A stretch of 64,000 bases of DNA from Doryteuthis pealeii (GCA_023376005.1 CM042147.1:119820668-119884667); one strand, 5' to 3'; counted from the first letter of the stretch, positions 11,230 to 22,189 are shown. Notes: a model not told the origin generated them from the letters alone. A program made the numbers and translations.

Positions 11230-11765
11230 AAGATTTTAACTATTGTTTAATTGTTTATATTTTTTAGTACACTCCAACTTCTTTTAGGAAATGTAAAATC
11301 CTGGATGGTCTTATTTTTGTGAAAAGTTTTTTCAAATTACTTGCTTGGTAGTATTTTATTCGCTCTAGATCAAAGTCTACACACTCTAGCAGTATATGCT
11401 TCACTGTACATCTCTCTTGGCATGTAGTGTATATTGGGGATTCTGTGTAAATGATGATGGGTGATGTAGGTGTTGCCTATGTGAAGGCGATTCAGCACAA
11501 CCTGTTCTCTTCTATTTTTGTTATATTTTAAGTCCCCTTCTCCAATGGTAGGTTTAATATTTTTAAGTTTGTTATTAATGAGTGCATTCCAATGATTTTG
11601 CCATTTTTCTAATGATAATTTTTTCACAGCTGTTTTATAATCAGTAATATGGTATTTTTGTTTTTGTTATTGTGTCTTTCATAGCTTTCTTTGCTCCTGA
11701 ATCTGCCCTGTCATTTGCCAGATATATCAAGGTGGCTTGGGATCCTACAAAAAATGATTTCCTTA
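11230..11765 (-). pseudogene. RNase H-bearing LINE C-terminus, variant copy in arm 2
   Basis: A minus-strand frame at 11,370-11,627 reads KWQNHWNALINNKLKN, PTIGEGDLKYNKNRREQVVL, NRLHIGNTYITHHHLHRIP and YTARVCRL. It is homologous to the fragment at 3,795-4,300, but with several amino-acid changes (CT to PT, IERI to REQV, HIDH to HIGN) confined to about 11,447-11,755. Outside that patch it matches arm 1. The frame is open longer here than in arm 1 or the third copy. Confidence 0.65.
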
Positions 11766-11889
11766 TTTTTGGACAGGTGTTATATTCCGTTTAGCACATG
11801 TGTAGTTAATAACGATGTAGAAAATATGTTTTGTAGCTGAAATGTGCTCTATCCAAGCGTGTTATTGTTCTCTCTGCATCAGTCACTAG

Positions 11890-12145
11890 TTCCCGTAAAC
11901 AAAATGTTGGCATCCCATACTGAATGGTAAGCCTCTCAAATTAGTAGACCAGTTCACATACATAGGTAGTAATATCTCATCTACAGAAAGCGATATCATT
12001 ATATACCATAGGAAAGGCATGGACTGCTATAGATAGATTATTGACAATGTGGAAATCTGATTTATCTGATAAATAAAGCGAGAACTCTTTGAAGCTGTAG
12101 ACGTATCCGTGCTACTGTATATCTGCACCACTTGATCTCAAACGA
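11890..12145 (+). pseudogene. RTE-like LINE mid fragment (arm 2)
   Basis: Mirror of 3,395-3,665. The plus strand reads KAWTAIDRLLTMWKSDLSD with stops. Confidence 0.68.
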
Positions 12146-12289
12146 AAAGACTAAAGAAAAAAGTTATAGGGGAACTATACAAGGAGGCTGCGTGCTGTCA
12201 TCTATAAATATATAAAGGGCAGTTGTGAGTATGTGGATGTCCGGAGGAAACTTCGAAATTAAAACAATTAATGACAAAGTAATATATAT

Positions 12290-12608
12290 ATTACACATTA
12301 AATATCACCAGGGCTTGGTTTCGAGCAAAAATAAGAGAGATTAGATTTATATTCGTGAATTTAATTAAAAATAAAATTTAAATGATAACAACATGGAATT
12401 TTTTTTTCATTTAATATTTTAGATAGTAGACATTAACATTTCTTTTCAGAGTAGCTGGATCAATGCAAGGTCTATTTCTTTTTACATAGGGATTTAAATG
12501 GGGCATCCCACGAGAATTCAACTCACAATTAAGTAATAATGGATCTGCGGGACTAACTTAAAAAAAATCACCCTCTACCCAGGCGACGCCCGGTAGCCGC
12601 TGCTAGTT
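12290..12608 (-). mobile_element. Element X1 (arm 2)
   Basis: Mirror of 2,934-3,250, ending CTACCCAGGCGACGCCCGG and TAGCCGCTGCTA. It interrupts the LINE at the same site as in arm 1. Confidence 0.6.
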
Positions 12609-12878
12609 AACAAATATTGGAAACAGCATCTCACAAGAAAGCATCTGTATGACCACTTGCCTCCCTATCACACAAACTATCAGAGTAAGACGAATAAGAG
12701 ATGCTGGACACTTCCGGAGAAGCAAGGTCGAACTCATAAGGGATATTCCCCAGTGGAAACCTACACATGCACACCAATGTAAGCCGAACAGTTAAAACCT
12801 ACATCAATCAGCTCTGTACAGATACTGGATACCGTATGGAGGACATCCTCACGTCGTGCTGATAGTACGGATATCCCC

Positions 12879-12930
<52 letters not shown>

Positions 12931-12945
12931 GCCAACCGTTCCTAT
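12605..12945 (+). pseudogene. RTE-like LINE C-terminus (arm 2)
   Basis: The plus strand reads KYWKQHLTRKHLYDHLPP, TIRVRRIRDAGHFRRSKVEL, RDIPQWKPTHA and TYINQLCTDTGYRMEDILTS before the (CT)n tract. It is frameshifted and non-functional. Confidence 0.72.
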
Positions 12946-12954
12946 CGGAGAGAC

Positions 12955-13011
<57 letters not shown>

Positions 13012-13060
13012 ACACACACACACCACACATATATATATATATATATATATAGTAAAGTCG
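12878..13060. repeat. (CT)n, (GA)n, (CA)n and (TA)n tracts
   Basis: Two tracts flank CCGTTCCTATCGGAGAGACA, the minus-strand DRNGW codons of the LINE tail. The composite mirrors 2,475-2,668. Confidence 0.88.
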
Positions 13061-13062
13061 TC

Positions 13063-13297
13063 GGGGTGGCCTAAAGTCGGTATCAGCCAATCAGCGAGGG
13101 AGTCTACCCCCTTTTCACTAGCGCTAGATCAAGGAGATTGTTTTTGCGTCTGAGGTGGAGCGCTACACCTAACATCAGCTACTTTACCGCACATATCCCT
13201 GCGCTACTCATACGCTGAGTTGGCGAGGGCCGGTATCAAACTAGGAACCTTCTGGTTTCTTGCCGAACGCTCTATCGACTGAGCTGGGAGGTAGACA
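13063..13297 (-). mobile_element. tRNA-derived SINE, family 2 (arm 2)
   Basis: Mirror of 2,233-2,475. On the plus strand it ends CGCTCTATCGACTGAGCTGG, the complement of the box A region. Confidence 0.75.
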
Positions 13298-13439
13298 GAC
13301 AGACAGAGGGAGAAAGAGAGTAATGGATATCCGTGCTATCAGAGTGACGTGAGTGTGTCCTCCACATGGCGTCCAGTATCCGTACAGAACTGATTGAAGT
13401 ATATATAAGTTGGTCTTCCTAACCATTCCTATCGGGGAG

Positions 13440-13488
13440 ACAAGAGAGAGAGAGAGAGAGACAGAGAGACAGAGACAGAGAGAGGGAC

Positions 13489-13535
<47 letters not shown>

Positions 13536-13780
13536 GAGAGAGAGACACACACAGACAAAGAGAGAGAGAGAGAGAGGAGGAGAGAGAGAGAGAGAGAGAG
13601 ACAAGAGAGAGAGAGAGAGAGAGAGACAGAGACACAGGAGAGACAGAGAGAGCACAGACAGAGACACGAGACAGAGAGAGAGAGAGAGAGAGGGGAAGAG
13701 AGAGAGACACACACACAGAGAAGAGAGAGAGAGAGAGAGAGAGATACAGAGGAGAGACACAGAGACAGAGGAGAGAGAGA

Positions 13781-13826
<46 letters not shown>

Positions 13827-13924
13827 CATGGATATCCATGTTATCAGCGGGACGTGAGGATGATGATTACTCTCGAAATATTCCCTGTGTGTGAGTGGGG
13901 TGGGGGTGGGGTGCATGATTGCGG

Positions 13925-13980
<56 letters not shown>
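13440..13980. repeat. Polypurine (GA)n tract, then (TA)n
   Basis: 13,440-13,825 is almost purely A and G on the plus strand with occasional C; 13,930-13,978 is (TA)n. Long open frames on either strand here are Arg-Glu or Leu-Ser translations of the tract and not genes. Confidence 0.92.
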
Positions 13981-13983
<3 letters not shown>

Positions 13984-14484
13984 GCGTAGATTATGGATGA
14001 GCTTTTATTTTATGTGACGAATTATGTGTTTTATTGTTGATGTCGCCTATTTCTTTATTTTTTTCATTTTTTATTCTATCTATTTCTTTTATCATTATTT
14101 CTTTTATTTTATTTTTTTTTTTTTTTTTTTTTTTTGTCCTTTCAATTAATTGACATTGGGGAAAAAAAGATTGAATCCTGAAAGAAATTCAGGAAAAAAA
14201 GAAATAAAGAAAAAGTATGTAACAACGGGAAAACCTCTTGTTGCCATTCACTTTCTCATCATTTTAACAACAACAAAAAAAAAAAAAGATAAAGAAAGAA
14301 AACTGTGTAAACAAACGTATGAAGTAAATGCTATTTACGTGACTTGCAAGGCAATTCAGATCGATTTAGTGGTTGAAGTGTCCACGTTAAATGTCAGAGA
14401 ATTCTCAATATCGTAGTTCACCGTCACGATTCAGTTTTTCCCCGTTAACTATAATCAGCACAGCGAATTGTTAGTTTAAAGTAG

Positions 14485-14492
14485 AGAGAGAG

Positions 14493-14550
<58 letters not shown>

Positions 14551-14743
14551 GGGGGGTAATAATAATAATAATAATATCTGGGACTTTGAGATACAGACGG
14601 ATCGCCTTATCGTAACAAAGAAGAAGAAGAAGAAGAAGAAGAAGAAGAAGAAGAAGAAGAAGAAGAAGAAGAAGAAGAGAAGTTGTCATCTCGTGGATTT
14701 TATCATCCACCGAACCACAGAGTGCAAATTAAATGTAACAGCT

Positions 14744-14807
<64 letters not shown>

Positions 14808-14864
14808 TGTGTGTGTGTGTGTGTGTGTGTAAGCGAGCGAGTGGATGAGAGAAAGAGTGAAGAA

Positions 14865-14895
<31 letters not shown>

Positions 14896-14905
14896 TAATA
14901 TGCAT
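14485..14905. repeat. Compound microsatellite block (arm 2)
   Basis: Mirror of 545-1,040: (GA)n, (AAT)n, (GAA)n at 14,620-14,678, (GA)n 14,745-14,803, (GT)n 14,806-14,830 and (AAT)n 14,865-14,895. Confidence 0.94.
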
Positions 14906-15300
14906 AAGATTCTCTGGGACTTAGAGACTAAAAAAAGGGATCACCTTATCCCGTCCAGATAAAAAAAAGAACTTGTTATCTAGTGGATTTGCCGTTCCGG
15001 CGGACCACAGAATGAAAATAAAAGAAAGCAGAAAGATACACAGATACTCGGATCTTGCCAGAGAATTGAAAAAAAACCCTGTGAAACCTGAAGGTAAAGG
15101 TGATACCAATTGTAGTAGGTACCCTTAGAACGGTCTCCAAGAGTTTGGAAAAAAGACTGGAAGAATTAAAAATCAGAGGAAGAATCGAGACTATCCACTG
15201 TTAAAATCGGTTGGAATACTCAGAAGTGCTCTAGAGATCTGAAGACACTTGCCATCACTCAGGCTCCAGTAAGAGACCACCATCTAATGCTGGTGTGAAA
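14905..15300 (+). pseudogene. LINE C-terminal fragment (R2/NeSL-like tail), arm 2
   Basis: Mirror of 140-535. It includes ARELKKNPVKPEGKG-like and LEYSEVL-like residues in broken frames, then CCACCATCTAATGCTGGTG, which matches the hairpin preceding the (AAT)n tail in the 18-kb copies. Confidence 0.55.
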
Positions 15301-15309
15301 ACTCACATG

Positions 15310-15455
15310 GAGTGGTTTGGTTTTGTTTTGTTTACGGCATATCAACCTCAGTGGGTCATTTAATGCCGATAAAGTTTTGAAATAAATAAATTCTTAATGG
15401 ATAATACAATTTTGTTTATAAACTCAAGTTTTTCTATTTAACCCATAGATGGGAC
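15310..15455 (+). repeat. GGCATTAAATGACC family, right end of arm 2
   Basis: ACGGCATATCAACCTCAGTG and GGTCATTTAATGCCGAT are followed by CTATTTAACCCATAGATGGG. The last part lies outside the paired arm and continues as in 46,650-46,680, so the arm boundary at 15,440 is set by the window edge and not by an element end. Confidence 0.6.
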
Positions 15456-15550
15456 ATGGAGTGGTATAATAATAATACAAGACTAGGCACGAATGGGTGG
15501 GAAAATGATCGACTGGGAAACAGTGTAAGATATCAAAATTTGACTAATAC

Positions 15551-15842
15551 AGAGGTGTGTGGTGTAATGGTTAGCGTCATTGGAAATGAACCTGTCGACA
15601 GAGTTCAATCATTGACAAGGCTGTTTGCATTTCACATAGCGCTAATACCTTTGGGAAAGGTACGAAAATGCAATTCTCTCCCTCCAGATATGTGTAAATA
15701 AGTAGGGGCAGATTGGGGCTCTTTAACCTTGGCTAGGTCAGTCAAGGAAAGGAAAACTCTGAATTCAAACTGTTAAACTCCGCTTAAGAAAATTGATCTT
15801 GTGTCGCATCCTGCTTGTGCGGAGGGGTTTGGTAAATATATA
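15551..15842 (+). mobile_element. tRNA-derived SINE, family 1
   Basis: Box A-like GTGGTGTAATGGTTAGCGTC, a degenerate box B (GAGTTCAATC), the body GCGCTAATACCTTTGGGAAAG and the tail GGTTTGGTAAATATATA. An independent copy outside the fold-back. Confidence 0.85.
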
Positions 15843-15931
15843 CTAACAAATGGGATATGCCACAAACCAGAATCCCTCATAGCAATGAGACCCATAAAAT
15901 TCCTTCATATTTTCAGACTTAATATTAACTA

Positions 15932-16231
15932 GCAGCGGCTACCCGGCGTCGCCTGGGTAGAGAGGGACTTTTTAATTTAGTCCCCAGATCCATTATTACT
16001 GAATCGTGAATTGAATCCTCGTGGGATGCCCCATTTAAGTCCAATGTAAAAAGAAATAGACCTTGCATTGATCAAGTTACTCTGAAAAGAAATGTTAATG
16101 TCTACTACCTAAAATATTAAATGAAAAAAATCCATGCTATTATCATATATTTTTATTCTTTAATTATCTTCACGAACATAAATCAAAATCTATTATTTTT
16201 TGCTCAAAAACCAGCCTGGTGATATTTAATG

Positions 16232-16240
<9 letters not shown>
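15932..16240 (+). mobile_element. Element X1, independent copy
   Basis: Starts CTAGCAGCGGCTACCCGGCG and ends GGTGATATTTAATGTATATA before (TA)n. It is about 5-10% diverged by eye from the copy at 2,934, so it is an old dispersed family. Confidence 0.65.
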
Positions 16241-16277
<37 letters not shown>

Positions 16278-16310
16278 TGTGTGTGAAAATAAATGGAAAT
16301 TAATCCGACA

Positions 16311-16581
16311 GTATGAATAAGATATAATGAAAAACAAAACGATGTTTTACAACTGAAATAGGCTCATCAGAAGAGAAAGTGTGCAAACCGTGTCGGGGCC
16401 AATTTCTTGACGGTTTTAAAAGCAAACACTTAAAAAGTCCTCATATTAGTTGAGGATGGGACGAGTGTTGCTTTTTAAACCGTCAAGAGAATTGGCCCCG
16501 AAACGGTTTGCACACTTTCTCTTCTGGTGAGCCTATTCAGTTGTAAACATCGTTTGTTTTTTTCATCTATATCTTATTCAT
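16311..16581. mobile_element. Inverted-repeat element with hammerhead-like half motifs
   Basis: The arms of about 120 bp (16,311-16,430 and 16,464-16,581) are reverse complements around a 33-base loop and are flanked by (TA)n. Each arm contains CTGATGAGCC-like bases: the left arm on the minus strand reads CTTCTGATGAGCCTATTTC and the right arm CTTCTGGTGAGCC. No GAAA partner follows, so only the 5' half of a hammerhead core is visible. Confidence 0.6.
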
Positions 16582-16845
16582 ATATATATATATATTAATA
16601 TATATATATATATAAAAAGGTTTTTTCATAAATGTTTAATTTAATTAGCTGACAAAGGAACATTCACGACCATATTGGTTTCCATGCGAGGCAAACATCA
16701 GGTGAAGATTTTTCAAATGCAAGGAAAATCGAAAAAATTTCAAAAAAATTTCTAAAAAAATTCAGAAAATACTAATTGACCAATAATACTGCCTTTGGTA
16801 TACCATTCCAGCAAAAAAGCTGAAACAGCGACCATCACACTATAT

Positions 16846-16892
<47 letters not shown>

Positions 16893-16901
16893 TATATATA
16901 T

Positions 16902-17520
16902 ACTAGCAAATATATGCACCCTCCGGGCGCAAGTATTTAAGTTTTAATGTAATAAAATATCATATTTCAAATTAGAAATGCTAATGAAACTGAATAAGAA
17001 TGCAGATAAAATGATTTGAAACTGAGGTATAAAATAGAAAAATAGAACAGCTGAACTTACTCTTCATCATTACCGCCTTTCATTGCTTTATATTTCCTAA
17101 TTTACTATTTAGTTACAATAGGAAGTAAAAGAATAAAACTGCAATTATTTCTTCTTGTTAATGGGTTACATTTAAGATTTATTGAAGAGATTTTTGCTCA
17201 TATTATTAAGATAAATCCAAAGAATTATAAAATTAATAATATCAAAACATATTTATTAAAATACAATTTTTAATATCAATATGCAAATTATCCTTCCCGT
17301 TCACACTGTAAACTGCTATTTTGTTGTATATAAAATATAATTGCATGTCATTAGCATGTAGACCGTATTAAATAATATAATACAATTTTTTATTAATAAA
17401 TTGAGTTTTAAAACAAATAAATCATGGAGGATCTGAAGTAAATAACAAATGGAATTGTGACGTAAAGTCATGATATAGTTTCGGTTACAGACAGAAAAGC
17501 ACACAATCTCCATTATAATA
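16902..17520 (+). mobile_element. Element X2, independent copy
   Basis: TACTAGCAAATATATGCACC with CTCCGGGCGCAAG at the head; GTGACGTAAAGTCATG, TTTCGGTTACAGACAG and ACAATCTCCATTATAATAG at the end. It is flanked by (TA)n. It is most like the copy at 63,338-63,930. Confidence 0.68.
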
Positions 17521-17534
17521 GATTTATATATTTA

Positions 17535-17685
17535 TAATATATATACAATTAACAACAAATATATATATATAATATATAATTATATAATATATACTTTGTT
17601 GTTAATTGTTTTTATTTTCGAAGTTTCCTCCGGACATACAGATACACAAACTGCCCTTTATATATGTATAAATTAACAAGGAGAA
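17535..17685 (+). repeat. Piece of the LINE segment seen right of X1
   Basis: TTTGTTGTTAATTGTTTTTA and GAAGTTTCCTCCGGACATAC, then CTGCCCTTTATATATGTATA, match 3,265-3,350. This is a separate, diverged copy of the same sequence. Confidence 0.5.
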
Positions 17686-17689
17686 ATAA

Positions 17690-18030
17690 CTTTTCGTCTA
17701 GTAGATTTGTTGTCCCGACAACCACCGAGTGAAAATGAAAGTAAGCAAATAGATAGATAAATAATTGGCTGTTTCTACAGAGCTGAAAAGTCTGTAGTAC
17801 ATGAAGGTGGTGTTGATACGATTGTAACTGGTGCACTGCAAACAGTTCCCACGGGTTTGGAAGGAGAATGAACGAACTTGACATTCAGAGCAGAATCGAG
17901 ACCATCCAAATCTAAGCACTATTGAAATCGGCTAGAATACTTCAAAGAGTTCTGGAGACATGAAGGACTTGCTTTCACTCTGACTTCAATGAAAAACCAC
18001 CAGCAATGCTGGTGGGAAAAACTTGCCAGG
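17690..18030 (+). pseudogene. LINE 3' end 1 of 3 (R2/NeSL-like tail)
   Basis: Broken frames show VVHEGGVDTIVTGALQTVPT and GLEGE..ELDIQSRIETIQ-like residues, then ACCACCAGCAATGCTGGTGG and an (AAT)n tail at 18,034-18,066. It is 5'-truncated. Confidence 0.6.
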
Positions 18031-18033
18031 AAC

Positions 18034-18066
<33 letters not shown>

Positions 18067-18074
18067 TAAGCGAA

Positions 18075-18380
18075 AAGATAGACAAATAGTTTGGACCTTG
18101 CCAGAGACTGAGGAAACTGTGGAACATGAAGGTGAAGGTTGTATAATTGTAAATGGTGCCCTTGGAACGGTCCCCAAAGCTCTGGAAAAGAATTTGGGTG
18201 AATTAGAAATCAGAAAAGAATCGATACCATCCCAACTACAACATTGTTGGGATCGGCTAGAACAACTCAGAAGAATCATGGCGACCTAAAAAGACTTGCT
18301 GTCACTCAGGCTGCGATGAAAAACCACGAGTTATAACTGGTGTGAAAAACTCGCAATAATAATAATAATAATAATAATAA
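18075..18380 (+). pseudogene. LINE 3' end 2 of 3
   Basis: The best readable frame (18,080-18,289) gives VEHEGEGCIIVNGALGTVPK and ALEKNLGELEIRKESIPSQL, then WDRLEQLRRI, followed by TAACTGGTGTGAAAAACTCG and an (AAT)n tail. Same family and orientation as its neighbours. Confidence 0.68.
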
Positions 18381-18429
18381 TAATTATAATAATAGAGAAG
18401 AAAGAAAAGAATAAGAAAGAAGAAGAAGA

Positions 18430-18753
18430 AGAAGAAGAAAATGGACAAATATCTGGCCTTGCCAGAGAACTGAAAAAGAAAGATATGGAATATGAAAGTG
18501 AAAGTTATACCAATTGTAGTTGGTGCACTGGGACGGTCCCAAAAGGATTGGAAAAGGGTTTGGAAAGTTTGGAAATCAGAGGAAGAATTGAAACCATTCA
18601 GAACACTGCACTGCTGCAATCTGCAGAATACTCAGAAGAGTCCTGGAGACCTGAGAAGACTTGCTGTCACTCAGACTCCAGTGAAAGACCATCAGCTAAT
18701 GCTGATGTGAAAACTCAAAAGGAGCAAACAACAACAACAACAACAATAATATA

Positions 18754-18800
<47 letters not shown>
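18430..18800 (+). pseudogene. LINE 3' end 3 of 3
   Basis: It reads LARELKKKDMEYESES in one frame and VIPIVVGALGRSQKDWKRVW or TVPKGLEKGLESLEIRGRIE in others. Then CATCAGCTAATGCTGATGTG, an AAC-rich stretch and (AAT)n with (GAA)n. Frameshifts of one base separate the frames. Confidence 0.68.
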
Positions 18801-18820
<20 letters not shown>

Positions 18821-18984
18821 AAAACGAATTAATATAATCACTACTTTCCCTCGTCCTAGGTCTTGGATAAAGACGACAGCCAATATATGAATGGAATTTG
18901 GGGATTTAAAATGTTTTATTATATAATGAAAAGGGGGAGAGAAACAATGAAAGGAACAGGATTTTTCAATCAGAAAAACATTAT

Positions 18985-19130
18985 ACACGCGAAGAAAAGG
19001 CGAACTACAAATGCCTGGGAATAATGGAAGTGGGCACCATCGATCAAGCAGTGATTAAAGAAAGATTAAGAAAAAATACCCCAGAAGAACAAGAAAACAT
19101 CTCAAAATCCACTAGGCTTTTCTCAGTCAA
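18985..19130 (+). pseudogene. LINE internal fragment (YKCLGIMEV block)
   Basis: The plus strand reads YKCLGIMEVGTIDQAVIKER followed by LRK. It matches the conserved YKYLGI.EA..I...MK block that follows the reverse transcriptase in the LINE type whose tail lies at 17,690-18,720. In an intact element it would lie upstream of that tail, so the order here is scrambled by truncation. Confidence 0.5.
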
Positions 19131-19329
19131 GCACACAGATCTTCGTCTGTTTCAGCATCTGCTGTTGCCTAGTAGCCATCCATCTAAGCAGGGTCAATGC
19201 TACAGTCCCATGCCCACACAGTCTGGATCTATGAAAGGGGGGGGGGAGCTCCACTCTACTACATGTCAATTTCATAAAGTAGTGATAAAAAAAGCAACTT
19301 AGATGAGATTTTTGTTTTTGTTTGGTTGC

Positions 19330-19975
19330 TGTTTCAAGCGCCATGTAGAGATTTGTGTAGACTGATCAGTATTCAAACTGTGTTGCAAGTTGAATCTGCT
19401 TTCTGGATCCAGACTTGGTAAGTGGTTTAAATAGCAGCTTGGGCTATTCTACTATATGGCATGGTCAAGTCTATTTCTAGGATTCTTTGATTGGCTGGTG
19501 GTTTTAGTGTGGATATTTTTATCCATATATACTAAACACTTGACCATGTCCTTCTGTTTGCTACAGAATGTATTCAGTTACACTCTGTCTTTTTTTTGTC
19601 TGGTGACTGGATGCTAGTCATAGACTTCTTATGAAGGTAAGTATGATTGTCATTCTACTGTAATCCAGATCCTTTATGGAATAAAAGATAATGTACAGAA
19701 GTTATTTAAAACTAAGAATAAATGGTTAAATAGCAGTTTGGGCTATTCTAACTTTGTGGAATGGTCAAGTCCAGGATTTTAATTGGCTGGTGGTTTAATG
19801 TGATATTTTTTAGCCAGTAAAAGCAATATCAAACGACATAATTTGACAAACAGCAAAAAAGCAATAAAAAAGATCTAGAAACAAAACGGGAAGAAGGACA
19901 ACTGTATGGAATTTCAAGCTTCAAAATAAGGAAATTGCTTATGTTGTATACCCAACATCGGTATATAATCGAGAG
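19330..19975. other. Unassigned AT-rich stretch with an internal duplication
   Basis: CAGCTTGGGCTATTCTA with CATGGTCAAGTC (19,433-19,470) is repeated, diverged, at 19,731-19,770, and GATTGGCTGGTGGTTT also recurs. No gene-like frame was seen. Confidence 0.5.
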
Positions 19976-19986
19976 AGGAAACTCGG

Positions 19987-19987
<1 letters not shown>

Positions 19988-20055
<68 letters not shown>
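19988..20055. repeat. (TA)n-(GA)n-(GACA)n microsatellite
   Basis: TA run 19,988-20,015, GA run to 20,030 and AGAC units to 20,055. Confidence 0.92.
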
Positions 20056-20164
20056 AGATTAGAGACATACTTGGTTGCCTGCTTTACTGCTTCTACTAAC
20101 TTCTCTTTGCTGTCATCTTGTCGTCTAGTTGCTATGTTCTTCTAACTGTTTCTTTTCTTAACTA

Positions 20165-20455
20165 AAGGCTTATTTTGGGGCTAACTTTAGTCATTGCAAT
20201 TAAATGAATGAACAACAAGACTTTTATTTCTTGATCAGTTTCTTTATTTAGTCTAGCTCATTTTCCGCGCGGATGAGAGTCGACCTCAGTAGTGACACGT
20301 CTGTCTTGTCTCTAAAATCTAAATCTAGTCACGTGTTTCTCCAGAGACCAGGGGGTATATAACCGTCCTGATAGTTTTTCCACTCCCTGATCTCGAAGCC
20401 AACAGCCCTCCCCCATTTCAGATACAGGGTATGTCAAAATTTATAACACTATAAA
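20165..20455 (-). mobile_element. Possible solo LTR
   Basis: On the minus strand it runs from TGTTATAAATTTTGACATAC through a TATA-like GGTTATATACCCCC and an AATAAA signal. A related plus-strand copy is at 55,668-55,990 with AGAGTGGAAAAATACCAG, ACTAGAGTTAGATTTAG and TCATCCGCGCGG in the same order. A TATA box followed by AATAAA within 300 bases fits an LTR. I found no target-site duplication or internal region. Confidence 0.42.
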
Positions 20456-20704
20456 TTGTAACACTTGCAGATATCCTGGACATGGCCAAAAAAAGAAGAA
20501 ATCTCAGGGAGAGACTGCATATCTATTAATAGTAGCACACAGTCGGCTTTTTTCTTGTTTTCTAAAATTAAAATTTCATATCAAGGCTAATATTTGAGAA
20601 CGTGTAGATTATCATAGTTAATACAACAATGTGGCATCACAGCAAAAAAAGCGAATCAATGGTGCTTCTATTAGTGGAAAGTCGCTGGTATGAGTGTTAG
20701 TTGG

Positions 20705-20765
20705 TTGTTTTGTTTTTACGGCATTCAACTCTTTTCGAGTCATTTAATGCGAATCAAATACATTT
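20705..20765 (+). repeat. GGCATTAAATGACC family fragment
   Basis: TTTTTACGGCATTCAACTC and GAGTCATTTAATGCGAATC, diverged from the copies at 46,555 and 59,108. Confidence 0.5.
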
Positions 20766-20879
20766 TTTATATATAGTTCTGCCACGTTGGTTCCAAACCT
20801 CTTCTCAAGCAAACCAAAAGGATCTCGTTGCTTTCTGCAATCTAAGGGAAATTTCTCTATCTAAAGAATTGTCCAGTGA

Positions 20880-21545
20880 TAATGTGCTCCACAGTAGTAC
20901 GTCGCTTACGATCTCATCCCTTGCTTCTCCAGCAGTGTCCCGCATGCCTAGTCCGTCTTACTCGTATGGTTTGTGAGATAGGGGGGGGGCAAGTGGCCAT
21001 ACAGTTGTTCTTTGTGGGGTGCTGCTTCCACGACTTATTCAGGACCGTCGCAGCATTCTTGTGCAGCTCCCATCTAGCTTTATTCTCAAGGCACTTCGTT
21101 AGGGTCCAGGTAGTACAGCCATAGCAGTACCGACACAACCACAGCCTGGAAGAATCGTCTCTTTAGCTTGTCAGGGAGATCGGATTTCCATATGACTGAT
21201 AATTTGATGGTGGCCAACCATGCTTTCCCATTCGAGTGTTAACATCGCTTTCCTGTGGATGAATATTACTACCTAGGTATGTGAATTATAGACAAAGTGA
21301 TGGACAACTTTGAGGCGTTCACCATATACAAAGATAGTAGGATCCACAAACAGCATTTGTTCGGGGCAGGCTAATACATGACAATAGTCTTTTTTATATT
21401 TATGTTTAATCCAAATGCTGTACATGCTTCGGCAAAACAATCCATAAGGTTCTACATCTCATCCTCTGTGTGTGTGTGTGTTACCAGGTCACAGTCATCT
21501 GTATATTGTAGCTCCCGCACAATGGCTGTGAAACTTTTGAACCTG
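20880..21545 (-). pseudogene. RTE-like LINE fragment with RT motif and C-terminus
   Basis: The minus strand reads, in pieces: VRELQYTDDCDLVTHT (the reverse transcriptase YxDD box, here YTDD), LMDCFAEACTAFGLNINIKK, KAWLATIKLSVIWKSDLPDK, RRFFQAVVVSVLL, TWTLTKCLENKARWELHKNA, SWKQHPTKN, QTIRVRRTRHAGHCWRSK. It is the longest RTE-like LINE piece here. Frameshifts, stops and a (GT)n run make it non-functional. Confidence 0.8.
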
Positions 21546-21744
21546 TCTTAGACGTCGTATATTGATATATATTACTTACAGTACCTGCTGTTGCTTAAAT
21601 AGTCACCCATCTAAGGATTGAACAGGCTCAAGCTGCTTAACTTCAGGTGGAATGGTTTGGATGCTAAGGGGACACTTTGAAAAAAATATTTCCTACACTG
21701 TCCCTTTCCGTCGTGAAAAAAACCAAAAAGATATTATTTCATTC

Positions 21745-21755
21745 CTTTTTATTCT

Positions 21756-21789
<34 letters not shown>

Positions 21790-21810
21790 AATATATATAT
21801 ATATATAATT
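21745..21810. repeat. (TA)n cluster
   Basis: Several TA runs separated by single-base interruptions. Confidence 0.95.
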
Positions 21811-21942
21811 CTGAGATTACCACGTTGCGTATTATTGTCAGAATTAGAGAAAGTTTATTAATAGCTAAGTTACACACTCGCATAAACAGTAGGTTAGAAT
21901 TAAACACTGAATATATAATTAGTTAACATACACATTCCATAA

Positions 21943-22006
<64 letters not shown>
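21943..22006. repeat. (CA)n-(TA)n microsatellite
   Basis: CA run 21,943-21,976 passing into TA. Confidence 0.95.
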
Positions 22007-22011
<5 letters not shown>

Positions 22012-22130
22012 GAATGAAATTGAAATTGATTGAACAACGGATATCACGGCTCTTCCACGTGGCGTCATAACAACCCGAGACGATGTTTATAACGTCAAAA
22101 CAAAAAACACACAAGACCGCGTCCATTTCG

Positions 22131-22180
22131 AAAACAGTATCTGAAGATGAAGTTTCTTCGAAATTGATTAGACACTAGAC
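22131..22180 (+). ncRNA. Decayed hammerhead ribozyme-like motif
   Basis: CTGAAGA (22,141-22,147) is followed by a perfect stem II GAAG-TTT-CTTC and GAAA (22,160-22,163). The core letters fit the CUGANGA/GAAA consensus. Stem III is at best two pairs and no stem I partner for AGACAC is visible upstream, so I call it a relic. Confidence 0.4.
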
Positions 22181-22189
22181 ATTATTTTA

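Larger units (their letters stand above)
7796..15440 (-). repeat. Arm 2 of the giant inverted repeat
   Basis: This is the reverse complement of 1-7,745. Mirrored contents include the (TA)n/(CA)n blocks, three SINE types, the RTE-like and RNase H-type LINE fragments, the (GA)n blocks, (GAA)n and the R2-like LINE tail. It is near-identical to arm 1 except for repeat-length changes, scattered indels and one patch of clustered substitutions at about 11,447-11,755. Confidence 0.93.

Noticed and set aside
15551..15640. Functional tRNA gene
   Set aside because: Box A and B are recognisable, but no cloverleaf closes around them. The sequence continues into a repeated SINE body with many copies in the window.
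16311..16581. Active hammerhead ribozyme
   Set aside because: CTGATGAGCC is present, but neither arm has a GAAA following a paired stem II, so only half of the core exists.
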